DNA of 64,000 bases from assembly GCA_048013815.1 (NCBI GenBank), contig CM106585.1, positions 310,001 through 374,000 of the forward strand, given 5' to 3'. Below the pieces are notes generated by a model that was not told the origin of the DNA, ran no database searches, and worked only from the letters and a program-made list of their open reading frames with translations. Positions 10,611-24,235 of the stretch are shown one piece after another. Source of the stretch: Setoptus koraiensis (lineage: Eukaryota; Arthropoda). Made by a program: the position numbers and the translations under genes. Every line of letters begins with the position of its first letter. The stretch's first letter is position 1.

Positions 10611-10662
10611 CTAGAAATACCCAAAATACCCGAATTGGGCGTGGTACGTGTTAGATACAATA
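10611..10662. mobile_element. Remnant TIR end
   Basis: The sequence GATACAATAACC ending at 10662 with AAATACCCAAAATACCC inward matches family II-type termini. No partner end or target duplication is found, so this is a deletion remnant between the RNase H and gag pieces of G1. Confidence 0.5.
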
Positions 10663-11815
10663 ACCTAAATATGTCCTCGCCTGGTTTGCCTGAGAATGTA
10701 GTTGGGTTAATCTGTAATATAGCTGCTGATACGTTGGCACTGGACATCTTTGAGGCTAGCTCGCTGATAGTCTCAGATAGAATTTTCTGGTTATTGTATG
10801 GAACAGCGCCACACTTTTTTCGGGGTATTCTGTATATTTTTGAGTAGGGTATTGTACCCTGATTCCAGAATAAGTATTCCGGAAGTGCGGAAATTCTTGG
10901 TTCACGAGATAACCGACATACCGCTCGGGAGGCGTTTCTCGATACCCGACGACCGCTAGCTGATTCCGGGGCAATTTTTGAGGTATTTTGAAAAACCATG
11001 TGTAGAAAGACTCTTTTAGAACCGATCTGGATACCTCTGAGGTTTTTAAAAGGGACGATAAAAATGAAGTAAAACAAACAATAGAATAGAGCCCGTATGA
11101 GGGCGAACACGATAAGTCTGACTTGGAGTCATGATTTCTTGGTGGAATCGCGACCAATACAGCTGGAAGTATCTGGGAGAGTCTGGAATTGGCCTTCGCT
11201 TAGCTCGGCTTGTTGTGAGTCTGAGAACTCGGCCTACGGCCTCGTATTTTGGAGGCCGTCACATCTCCGTCGTCGCTCCCGCGACGACTGCGTGCGACGG
11301 GAACCCTTCGGGTAGGGTTGATGAGCGCTTCGGGTATCGGGCTGCGCCCTCTACCCTCCGCTCACATGACTGCAATCCATACACGATTAAAGGTGGATGA
11401 GCAGACTATATACCGTGGAAATATATCTTGAGCTGAGAATATCCCAAGAACCGGAAGTTGTACGCACTTGAATTTGTCTGCATTGTGTTCAACATGCTTT
11501 AATCATGCTGCATACTGCGTTTCAAGGCTCTATCTCGAAGTTTTAGAAAAACCGGAACCGGAAGTTTCCGCACTTCCGGACCACTGAAACTGTTGTCAGG
11601 AGCCCATGCGGGCCCCACGTATGAAGTTTCATCAAAATCAGAGTGTGGCGCTGTTCCATACAATACCCAATTTTCTCAGTTGATTTTGTCATTTTAGGTT
11701 CGTTGGGATCTGTTGCTGGACGTTGGAAGGAACCACGCTCTGCTACCACTTGTGATGAATTAAACAAGGAGCCTTGCAGTATCGAAACGTTTGCTAGGTA
11801 TTTATTTATATGTTG
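10663..11815 (-). pseudogene. Retrotransposon gag start (G1?), split by T8
   Basis: 11677-11815 followed by 10663-10780 on the minus strand reads as one frame. It has a basic start containing MTKSTEK, a Ser/Ala-rich helix and the motif FSGKPGEDIFR. That resembles the beginning of the structural domain in gypsy gag, where an aromatic and a Gly-x-x-x-[ED] motif occur. T8 separates the halves with a target duplication. The rest of gag, protease and RT is missing. Assignment to G1 rests on order and strand only. Confidence 0.5.
10789..11668. mobile_element. TIR element (T8), 8-base target duplication
   Basis: GGTTATTGTATGG starts at 10789 and CCATACAATACCC ends at 11668. AATTTTCT is duplicated at 10781-10788 and 11669-11676. 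The left half is family II-like (GAGTAGGGTATT, CGACCGCTAGC); the right half is family I-like with a hairpin module (about 11224-11374) and CCGGAAGT words. Length 880 bases. Confidence 0.85.
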
Positions 11816-12128
11816 CATGTGAGTACAAATAAAGAATCATCTGAACTGGTATCGTCCGTTGCACACGTATTTACATATGGCGTGTATATGGCGGTAGCAC
11901 GCTGGTTGTATTGCCCACGATGGGTGCAATAACCGTACGCGGCATAGTTTTGGCGCACCCCGTATCTACAGGCATGCTGTTTTCATCACACCAGCGGTCT
12001 AAATTCAAGTCGCATATAGTGTATTTATTGCAAATGTTAGCGAGGCCAGAAAGGAACACGCAGAGAGACAATCATCATTCAAATATGTATTTTTTATTGA
12101 TCATTTCAGAAGTTCTTCGGGAGAAACC
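11816..12128. other. Intergenic; no feature recognised
   Basis: Sequence between the gag fragment and the protease pseudogene. An LTR of G1 would be expected near here, but I could not identify LTR ends or a primer-binding site. Confidence 0.5.
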
Positions 12129-13187
12129 TTATTGATTGCTCTTGATATTATCTTTGAACAACTTATACCTATCGACGGCAGTTTTCAACGCCTTCTTTCG
12201 TCTCACAACAGGATGGTCGCTGAATGTCACCTCCGATAACAAGGCACCAATAAAACAATTATTCTTTGCAAGTTTACTCAATTTGAAATAACCGTATTCG
12301 CCCCAATAGAAGCCGTGCGAATTCTTGAATATCCAATATGGTGTCCCATCCTCTATACCGTGACCCACCAAAAGCATGGCATGTCCTCTGTTAGGGTCGC
12401 AATTGTGGCCAGTGTGAATTTGACCACCATAATTCTGGAAATCTGATGGCACTAACACACCGGCTATCATTGGTCCAACATCATTCAATACTGTGTGCCA
12501 TTTGCTTCTGTCAACTAAATTCCACTTTTTCATGGTTGGCTTTGCATATCCTATCTCAAACAATTTATCTCCCTTTTTAAAGGGACATGTGCCAGCCTCA
12601 GCCGTATAGGGATAGTTCTCTCGTAATTACACACCATAATTCGACATAAAATCACCTAGATCCTCTAGGTAGCCACCGTCACATTGCTTTAGTTTGCTGT
12701 GGACACCACAATCAACCATGAATTGTTCGCTAAATGACATCAATACACCTGTGTCTTTACAGTGAGCCCATTCTAGATAGGCAATAGTAGCGAATGCGTA
12801 ACAGCTACCGCATTGATATTGCCTTCTGGGCATACTTAAACATCCTGATGTCCGCCAATCTGTGTAACGGTCAACTTTTGTATAATCCGTCGACACATAA
12901 TCTGTGATCATCTTGGGCACTCTGCTTAGGAAATTATACAATGATGGAGGGAGTATGTCTATTTTATCATCTTGATCATCAACGACCTCATGGTCATCAT
13001 TGGCCTTATTGAATATCAGATTGGACAAGCGGGCCCATTGATATTGAAAAGGGTTGTTTGGTTTGTTTGCTGCTCTGTTTGTGAAACAGATTTTTGTTAT
13101 AAATCGGAAGTATATGGGATACTCATGAGCCAATCGTGAGCCAATCCCTCGCGGTGCTTTCGAACTCGATAAAATGTGAATTCTCAT
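12129..13187 (-). pseudogene. Papain-family (C1A) cysteine protease with in-frame stop
   Basis: One reading frame encodes a C1A peptidase-like protein of about 351 codons, interrupted by TAA at 12627-12629 with no frameshift on either side. The start is ATG at 13185-13187. Seen: DWRTSGC; QYQCGSCYAF (oxyanion Gln and catalytic Cys, with Tyr where Trp is usual); SEQFMVDCG; CDGGYLEDL; NYPYTAEAGTCPF; GHAMLLVGHG (catalytic His); FKNSHGFYWGEYGYF (catalytic Asn, with His where Trp is usual). The N-terminal 110 residues do not resemble an I29 inhibitor propeptide and there is no clear signal peptide, so the gene start may be wrong or degraded. Cathepsins normally act in lysosomes or are secreted digestive or allergen-type proteases. 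The stop and altered active-site surroundings suggest an inactive copy, but a sequencing error at one base cannot be excluded. Confidence 0.75.
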
Positions 13188-13495
13188 TTGTGAATAATCT
13201 CAACCTATTCTACGGATTTCCTCAGATATTTGAGTAACTTCTGATACTGAAGAGTATTCAATGTATTAATAGCAACAGCTATCCACACATTCAATACCGT
13301 TAACTATTTATAAGTTGGCCGAGAGTCACAGTTGATTTACAGACACATCAGAGTGTGTGCCATCTATTTTCTAAATTTTGCTTAACACAAGTCGACATTC
13401 ACGCTACTACATAACTTTAAATTTGAATATATCAAACTCAATATCCGAAACTGAACAGCTCGAGTTCTACCCATAGATAATAGTTGAGAAACAAA
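13188..13495. other. Divergent intergenic region
   Basis: About 300 bases between the protease pseudogene (leftward) and the PLD gene (rightward). It is AT-rich, with CTATTTATAAGTTGG near 13303-13317 as a possible TATA-like element. Nothing else is recognised. Confidence 0.35.
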
Positions 13496-14968
13496 ATGAA
13501 GATAAAGTTTTCAGCCGCTGTTTCGTTGCTAGCAGTAGTATTAGTATCATCGTCGAATGGTCTGGCCGTTGATAAGCCCAATGAATGTAAATTGGAAATT
13601 GTCGAAACTGTTCCTAAGGGAATGGTCGCACATGAAGCTGGCAATCCCGTGACTGAGGAACCTTTCGAAGCACGAATCATAGACACAACAGAAGTTTACC
13701 TACGGCTCATTGCAAGTTCCAGAAGAAGTATAAAGATATCAAGTTTCTATTGGAGTCTAACAGAGAATGATGAGATCGTGGAACTTAACAAACATTATAC
13801 TGACCCCGATTGCAGTCAACAGACAGGACGGAGAGTATTGGATAGCCTCAAGTTGGCTGTAAGAGAGCGCAATGTCAACATTGCAATTGTTACTGATGGC
13901 TCTTTAGAAAGATCTGCTAGCTTCCGTAATGATTTGACTGAACTAGAAGGTTTTGCTACAGTGCATTATGTCGATATGGCTCGGATGTTTAACCAGGGCA
14001 TATTGCACACAAAATTCATATTGGTAGATGATGAACAATTCTATCTCGGTTCGGCAAACATGGATTGGCGTTCCTTGACTCAGGTGAAAGAGCTAGGTTT
14101 TTACATTCATGAGTGTCCAAGCTTGGCTTCTGATCTGGGTAGAATATTTGAGGGTTACAAGCGTCTTGCAACAAGTGTCAACAATTTGGGTGCTTCACCT
14201 ACAACGAATCTCATTCAAAAAGAGCAAAGAAATGAATTGAGAGCATCAGTATGTGAGATTTCATCCTCCAAAAACAGTCAATTCCAACCGCTCACAATTG
14301 AATTGAACAATCAATTGGCCAAGGTGCATTTGGCGGCTGGACCGGGAAATTTAGCGGGCACAAACCGTTCTGTGGATATCAACTCAATTCTTTCAAGCAT
14401 AATGAAGGCGAAAAAATTTGTTTATCTAACAGCAATGGAATTCTCTGAAATTAGTAGATTCTCATATCCAAAATATCAAGAGTGGCCAATATTGTTTGAA
14501 GCGTTGGAGGGGGCTAAAAGGCGTGGCGTCGATATCAAAATATTAACAGACAAGCACAAAATGACCGGTAAGCTAGTGACTAAGTTTAATAAAGTGGGCA
14601 TAGATTATCGCGGATTTGTAGTACCAAAATACAATAATTACCAAAAGAAACTACCATACTCTCGATTGTATCACAGCAAATACATTGTCACTGATCAAAC
14701 TGTCATTGTGACCACTCAGAATATGTCACCCGATTATTTCAAGGCCACTCTCGGTGTCAGTCTGGTGATAAATGACGATGTTGAATTGGTTAGACAGATG
14801 AAACATTTGTTTGAGAGAGATTACAGTAGTTCTTTTGCATCAGTCTATGTCCCGAGACCTCCAAGAAAGATAAAACCTGCTCAGTTGGCCAATGCAGATG
14901 CAAACAATGAAGCCGTTGATTCCTCAACCAACGTGATTGAGATACCCGAGATAATCAACCAAGAATGA
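13496..14968 (+). CDS. PLD3/PLD4-like phospholipase D-fold protein
   Basis: A single-exon frame of 490 residues. I chose ATG at 13496 (context acaaaATGa); it begins with a basic residue pair and a hydrophobic stretch ending SSSNGLA, a likely signal peptide. Two HKD motifs are intact: HTKFILVDD (His about 171) followed by GSANMDWRS, and HSKYIVTDQ (His about 393) followed by TTQNMSPDYF. The spacing and the GSANMDWRSLTQVKELG block fit the animal PLD3/PLD4 family. In mammals those are lysosomal 5'-3' exonucleases acting on single-stranded nucleic acid, not classical phospholipases. Mammalian PLD3 is a type II membrane protein; here the N-terminus looks like a cleavable secretion signal, so the location is inferred as lumenal or secreted. 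The C-terminal 40 residues are hydrophilic and not conserved in my memory of the family. No frameshift or stop is seen. Confidence 0.9.
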   Translation: MKIKFSAAVSLLAVVLVSSSNGLAVDKPNECKLEIVETVPKGMVAHEAGNPVTEEPFEARIIDTTEVYLRLIASSRRSIKISSFYWSLTENDEIVELNKHYTDPDCSQQTGRRVLDSLKLAVRERNVNIAIVTDGSLERSASFRNDLTELEGFATVHYVDMARMFNQGILHTKFILVDDEQFYLGSANMDWRSLTQVKELGFYIHECPSLASDLGRIFEGYKRLATSVNNLGASPTTNLIQKEQRNELRASVCEISSSKNSQFQPLTIELNNQLAKVHLAAGPGNLAGTNRSVDINSILSSIMKAKKFVYLTAMEFSEISRFSYPKYQEWPILFEALEGAKRRGVDIKILTDKHKMTGKLVTKFNKVGIDYRGFVVPKYNNYQKKLPYSRLYHSKYIVTDQTVIVTTQNMSPDYFKATLGVSLVINDDVELVRQMKHLFERDYSSSFASVYVPRPPRKIKPAQLANADANNEAVDSSTNVIEIPEIINQE

Positions 14969-15319
14969 CACTGAATTTTCTTGACTGTTCTTTCAGTGTT
15001 TAGTGGGCCGACAATCTCACAATTAAATACAATACAATGAAAGATGCTCGCATTGCAATCTTTAGAACTAATGATAATCGTTGTTCTATGATCACTAGAA
15101 TAAATATGGATAGCTAACCTGTGTAACTAGTTTAGTATAGTCTAAATGTCTTATCATTATTGCCAAGATAAATATTTTCCCGCCACTTTTTTTAAAATTC
15201 CAAGTCTGTCCAGTGCTTGACCAATCGCTAACTATGCGCAGTATAGTTGCTACCAAGGTTGACACCTGCAGTTTGACACATGTTTGTTTTTATTCAATGC
15301 ACTGCACGACATATGATTT
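14969..15319. other. Intergenic between PLD-like gene and formin
   Basis: Holds the 3' UTR of the PLD-like gene (AATAAATATGG near 15101) and the presumed promoter and 5' UTR of the formin. There is no other coding signal. Confidence 0.4.
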
Positions 15320-17080
15320 ATGCGGACACAAGTGATCTTGGCGATTCAAATGGAAGAATCACGAATAGAATCACCAATAATGGATCAGGCACAGGGTCTT
15401 CTGCCCCAATCGCAACCTCTGCCCTCTCTGACACATGAACCGACGCCGCCGCCGCCTCCACCACCACCACCGCCGCCGCCTCTTTATATGATGGGTAACA
15501 TACCAGGTCTACCACCACCTCCTCCACCACCACCACCTCCTCCGCCGCCGCCTCCGCCTCCTCTTCCCTATCATTTGATGGGCCAAGCTCAAGGTTTTCT
15601 GTCGCCACCACCACCGCCACCCTCAGGTGCACCAAGTAGCAGCAACCTGGTATCTCAGCCTCTACCACCACCACCGTTGCCCGGTCCTCCATCTAATGGA
15701 TGGAGCTTTGTTTATAGTCAAGCTAGGAAACCAGCTATTACGCCCAAAACTTCAATGCGACCTCTTTTTTGGAATAGAATACAAGTGCCAGTGAAGCCAC
15801 CAGAAGAGAATGCCACTCATCTATGGGAAAAACTAGAGGAGATTAAATTGAAAGAAGACACACTAGAAGAGTTTAGTCAATTATTTAAACGTAGTGTTGT
15901 CACTAATCGCCTGAAAAAGACAACAGGTAGCTCGCACAAGTCAAAGAAAACTAAAGAGACAGTTTGTTTACTCGATCCCAAGAGAGCCCATACCGTCAAT
16001 ATACTCATAACTAGTAGACATTTGGACATATCAGATGTCAGAAATACTGTATATAATTTGGATATGTCTGTGATAGACTTTGAGACACTCAAGCAAATAC
16101 ACGAAATTGCCGGTACTCAAGAAGAAATCCAAACCATTGAATCTTACATGACATCCAGCAATGAAAATGCCACTATCAATGAGGGCATCGAACTCGGTAA
16201 AGCTGAACAATTTATTTATGATTTATCCAAGATAGATTCTTTCAGTGAACGATTTGAGTGTATCATGTTTGAGGTCAGCTCAAATGAGCAGATACAAGCC
16301 ATTGAATCGAAGCTGAACAACTTTAGGCACATGTGTGAGATATTATCCACATCGACATCGTTACAACAAATATTGTCTATTATACTAGCATTAGGTAATT
16401 ACATGAATGGTGGCAATAGAGATCGTGGGCAAGCAGATGGTTTTGGCCTGGAGATTTTACCAAAGTTGAAGGATGTCAAGAGTGCAACAAGCACTTCCGT
16501 GACTTTGCTTCATTATATTGTGCAGATATTCATCAAAAACCACGTACCTGCGGGAATAATGTCATTCAGCGAGGTGAAGATGCCTCTCCCTGAAATATCA
16601 GGATTAGAGCAAGCTTCTTTAGTTATGTTTGATGATTTGGAACAAGATCTGAAATGTTTGGAGAAACAGATTATACAGTGCGAAAACTGTTGTGGAAATG
16701 TTAACGGTGAACATAAAGAGCCATTTAAATCGCACATGGCAAAGGTATTCTCCAAGATAAAGCGAGAATATGAAAACCAAAGAGAGAATCTCAGTGATTG
16801 TGTGAGTATATTTGATACCACCTGTAAATATTTTAGCTGGAAGCCGAAAATGTCTGAGCAGCCTACTAAGGAATTTTTCAATTGTTGGATACCGTTCTGT
16901 CGCGATTTTCATATCATTTTCAAGAACGAAATTTTAAGAAGAATCAAAAGCGAACTTGAGGCCAAAGTAAATGCAGATAGAAAGGCACGTACCAAAGAAG
17001 TCAAAAAAACTAAGGCCACACCATCTGGATTGAAAGCTCGACTCACCAAAAAAGGCCTCTTGAACAATTTTCTCAAGTAA
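15320..17080 (+). CDS. Formin, FH1-FH2, Cappuccino/FMN type
   Basis: A single-exon frame of 586 residues from ATG at 15320. Residues about 40-125 are an FH1 region with several long polyproline runs, the profilin-actin binding part. Residues about 140-560 are an FH2 domain, the dimer that nucleates and processively elongates actin filaments: MRPLFWNRI (lasso/linker start), LDPKRAHTVNILI, and GNYMNGGNRDRGQADGFGL followed by LPKLKDVKS. That last block is typical of the FMN1/FMN2/Cappuccino subgroup. The tail is basic (KARTKEVKKTK, GLKARLTKKG), positioned where Cappuccino and FMN2 have the Spire-interaction sequence; this resemblance is inference. There is no GTPase-binding or DID region, and the protein is short for the family (over 1000 residues in flies and vertebrates), so upstream exons could exist, although an in-frame ATG and intergenic-looking upstream sequence argue for a compact form. 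Confidence 0.9.
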   Translation: MRTQVILAIQMEESRIESPIMDQAQGLLPQSQPLPSLTHEPTPPPPPPPPPPPPLYMMGNIPGLPPPPPPPPPPPPPPPPPLPYHLMGQAQGFLSPPPPPPSGAPSSSNLVSQPLPPPPLPGPPSNGWSFVYSQARKPAITPKTSMRPLFWNRIQVPVKPPEENATHLWEKLEEIKLKEDTLEEFSQLFKRSVVTNRLKKTTGSSHKSKKTKETVCLLDPKRAHTVNILITSRHLDISDVRNTVYNLDMSVIDFETLKQIHEIAGTQEEIQTIESYMTSSNENATINEGIELGKAEQFIYDLSKIDSFSERFECIMFEVSSNEQIQAIESKLNNFRHMCEILSTSTSLQQILSIILALGNYMNGGNRDRGQADGFGLEILPKLKDVKSATSTSVTLLHYIVQIFIKNHVPAGIMSFSEVKMPLPEISGLEQASLVMFDDLEQDLKCLEKQIIQCENCCGNVNGEHKEPFKSHMAKVFSKIKREYENQRENLSDCVSIFDTTCKYFSWKPKMSEQPTKEFFNCWIPFCRDFHIIFKNEILRRIKSELEAKVNADRKARTKEVKKTKATPSGLKARLTKKGLLNNFLK

Positions 17081-17213
17081 ATGGTGAACATAATATCATT
17101 CCATATTTATGTTTACATAAGTAATTATTTATATTGTAAAAAAAATCACATTAAAGAAGTATATTCATATATTTGTTACTATTTATAGTTCATGTGTTCA
17201 ATTGATTTACAAA

Positions 17214-20580
<3,367 letters not shown>

Positions 20581-21034
20581 TTATAAATAAATATTTCCAC
20601 TTATGGCAGCAATAGAAGTGTTAGCGTCGGCAGCAGCAACAGCAATATTTGAGAGTGAATAATAATAATGACGATGCAAAATTTAGGTGCGATTCTGATA
20701 GGCTTTCAATTCATATAATACAATGTAATAAATAAATGATATGGGGGATTCGAGATAAATATGGACAATTGCGTAACTGGACGATGGTTTAGTATTGGCA
20801 GGCCACTGTAAATGCGAGAGCCAACCTTTCTTCTTGTTCTTCTCTTCTTCCAATCAATAATATATTATATAATCAAGATTTATCAAGATTTTTGTTGTTG
20901 CTGTTGCAACAATACCTATTCTATGGATAATAAGGTTGTGTGTCAGGTCAGCCTATTAGCCGATAGCAATTCAACCGATAAACCGATGAATGTTGTCCTT
21001 GTTGACTCTCGATTGTCTATATTATTCGACTGAG

Positions 21035-21072
<38 letters not shown>

Positions 21073-24000
21073 TCTATGTGCATGTGCATATATACGAGTG
21101 TGTGTGTGTGTGTGTGTGTGTTTGTTTGGCTAATATCATGAGAAAGATGATGATAATACAATACAATATAGTAAGATGGTGACGACGGCGACGACCAGGC
21201 TGGCGAAAACGACTATAACACAAAAAGAGCGCAGGACATCACGCCCATAATTCAGATTATCGCACTGCCTCTACTTCTTTTGGAGTGTTGTAAATAACTG
21301 AGCTAACTGTATTATTACACTTCTTCTTTCACTTGACTGATGGGTGTCGTTAGGTGTCTGTTTGCGGAATATTTATGGCGATAGTATATGAATTAGTAAA
21401 AACATAAATGTGTAGACTGTATCAATATTAAATAATGATGCAATAATAATAGAATGTAGCTGATGCCGAATCATGAGCCCACCACCAGAATAAATAGAAA
21501 TAGTCAGATCGAGTGGAGAACAGTTTCAAGTTGTGCATTCCGATAGAATTGTGTGTAATAATTGCTTAGATCCTATTTGGCCTTGAAGAAGCGCGAATTT
21601 TAAACAGAATTGATTTTTTTCTTATTACTCTTTCGGATATTTTTACTGCATTTTTATTGAATATAATTGCAGTTGAGCGCTATTGATTTGTTGAATGTTC
21701 AATAAATAGAACAGCTCTAGCAGTGTAGCCAAAGGCAGCAGTATAGTCGACGACAATGACAATCAACAAGCAGTTGTAAATCACAAGTATTGAAAGTGAA
21801 CATTGCAGTTTCGTCATGAGAAAGATAAGTTGAACTAGCGTCAGAGTTACCCCGTTTCAAAGTGTTTCCTTTAAGAGAATGAATCACAATTCTCCGTTTA
21901 TATTGGATACACACACCTAATTCTATACGGAGTGGAATGATCAGGTCGCTCTACATTAAAAAGCTTCGTGTGTTGCTCACAGGCACAGAGCGTTAGGTTT
22001 AATCGCGTGTGCTTTAAGTGGTACGTCTGCTACATATATTTTATGGAGCACATTGCGCACTAAGCTAGCACACCAAGATGGTGGCTGTGTGTGCTTACGC
22101 ACGATCTGTGCTTGCGTAGCCCTTACTGTGCATTGGGGGAAATACATTGTGTAAGCCAGGATGACATAAACAGTAGCATGAGGGCGAGTTGATTTTTACA
22201 CCCTATAGTTGTACTGTATTGTCACTGTTGCAAGAAATCGAACACACACTGTTTCAATTTGATCGAATATCCAATGTGACTGGTTGTTACCGTGTGCATG
22301 ATGATTGTATAACACACTAACATGAACACTGACGCATTCTTACAGCGACTCACAAACAATAAAATAGGCGGTGTGTGTGTGTGTGTGTGACTATATTAGA
22401 GTCTCTGATTTAGGGGGCATACAGGCATACATATATATAGGCTATCTGATGCAAAACTCTCATCTATCTGTTGTGCTTATGAAACAATACATTTCTCTGG
22501 GCATAAGATGTTCTGTAACGGAACAGTCTCATATCAGCGATATGATAGGCGGCACCAAGCCGCAAGAAATCACAATTTGCTTCAGCCACCAGTATCATGC
22601 ACAGCCAACAGTATTCGACAACTTGTTCGAAACTACACTGTTCCACTCTGTAATCTATTTCCATTGACGATACATCTAGTGCAAGAATGATCCCACAGAG
22701 GCGCTAGTAACTTTTTAAATTGGACACTTTTGCACAGTGAGTATTTTTCAATGGATGTTTCTCTAATCAACTTTTGACTCAAAAGTTTTCAGTCTGCACA
22801 GCCAGGTGAGCGCTTGCAATAGTTGCGATGATGAATTCTTACGCAATGAGTCAACTCTGCTTGTTCTTTATCACGCAGATAATCAACTAACGCCTCTTAG
22901 CATTTGCTCACGCAGCGTATGAGTCACACTGCATTGTGAGAGGTGCATTGAATGGAGCCGCTCTTGCTGGATTTTTCTCACACCCCATGTATCAGCTTGG
23001 AAAGATGACCACACACATTATGTGGTAATTATGTGTGATTCACATAATCTACCACAACCAGCGAACGATTTGAAACGAGTCTAAAAGTGCCTTGTGGAAG
23101 CCAGCTAAAATAGATAGCTAACAAACCTTCTAAGTGCCTTTGGCAGTTCTGTCATAGCACGTAACCATTCTCAATGGGAGATGACTTCTAGATAGGGCGC
23201 TCATGATGATACATCTCAAACATTAACACAACTCACCTTGTTAGTGAATGAACCGCTACACTAGCGCTTCTCTCTCCCTCCACATATTGAGAGAAATCAG
23301 AATCAATGTAACTGCCCAAAATCGCCCTCATCATCGGGGTATTTGCAGAAGGCATCTATGAAGCCATATGTGCGCACTATTAAGAACAAATATACATGAG
23401 CTAGGGATTTAATAAGAGTGCTCCCATCCATAGTTGATTGGTCCGGTCAAACCGATTTTATTCATAAGTGATTGCGTGCGTAACCCATCGCATTAGCACA
23501 ATCACGTCGAATGTACTAATTTCTGAAAACGAGATAAAAAATTGCAAAACAAGTGCGCCAGTGTGATCGATATCAGATGGGGCTTCACTCAAGTTTTTGT
23601 GCAAGAAAAATCTTAATTCCACTAACATCCTAATAAAATGGAGCTCGGACAGAGGCACTTTTGCTCAGCTTCTAGATTTAAGATAAGCGAGATCCTCATT
23701 CACGTCGAGTGTCTGGCGAGGTTTCCTTGTTTGTGAGGATAAAATTATTCTCGATGCACACAATTCGCCATAGAAACAAACCTAATTCGATGCCTAACTT
23801 CACAGCACACAAGTGAGCGAGAGTGCACAAAATGCATGTACGGCAGTCGCGGAAGCACAGTAGAAACAATGGGCGACGATCGTTATGCGCAGAGAAACAA
23901 CCTCTCCCATTTCTCTTCTTCATACATCATCATGTATCCGCATATAAAATCGTTAGGATTCTCGCATGTCTCCCTTCTTCTCCCATTTTTGATCTGTGAA

Positions 24001-24235
24001 CAAATCAAAATTGGCGCTCACTTCTGCGCACGGGGTAGGTATCAGTTTTGCCCTTTATCCATATATCGTTTATTTTCGTTGATGCACCACTACACATAAT
24101 AATAATTACGCAACGTTGCGGCCATATCTTTTTACCATATGACTATTCTAAAGAAACTGTTATCACTATCATATCATACTATCGCCTACCATTTTCCAAT
24201 CAGGATATCGGGCGTATCAATTATATTTAATCATC
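20581..24235. other. Long intergenic/5' region with (TG)n repeats
   Basis: About 3.6 kb between the head-to-head MAP4K and dynein intermediate chain genes. It contains (TG)n tracts at about 21037-21065 and 21099-21122 and a short one at 22371-22388. The palindromic area near 23010-23055 has repeated ATTATGTGG/CCACATAAT-like words. I see no conserved coding exon; the small ORFs have no recognisable motifs. It probably holds the promoters and untranslated exons of both genes. Confidence 0.5.
21037..21122. repeat. (TG)n microsatellite, interrupted
   Basis: Two TG-dinucleotide tracts separated by about 30 bases of mixed sequence. Confidence 0.95.

Noticed and set aside
15318-15692. Val/Glu-rich frame opposite the formin start
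   Set aside because: It is the antisense of the polyproline FH1 region.
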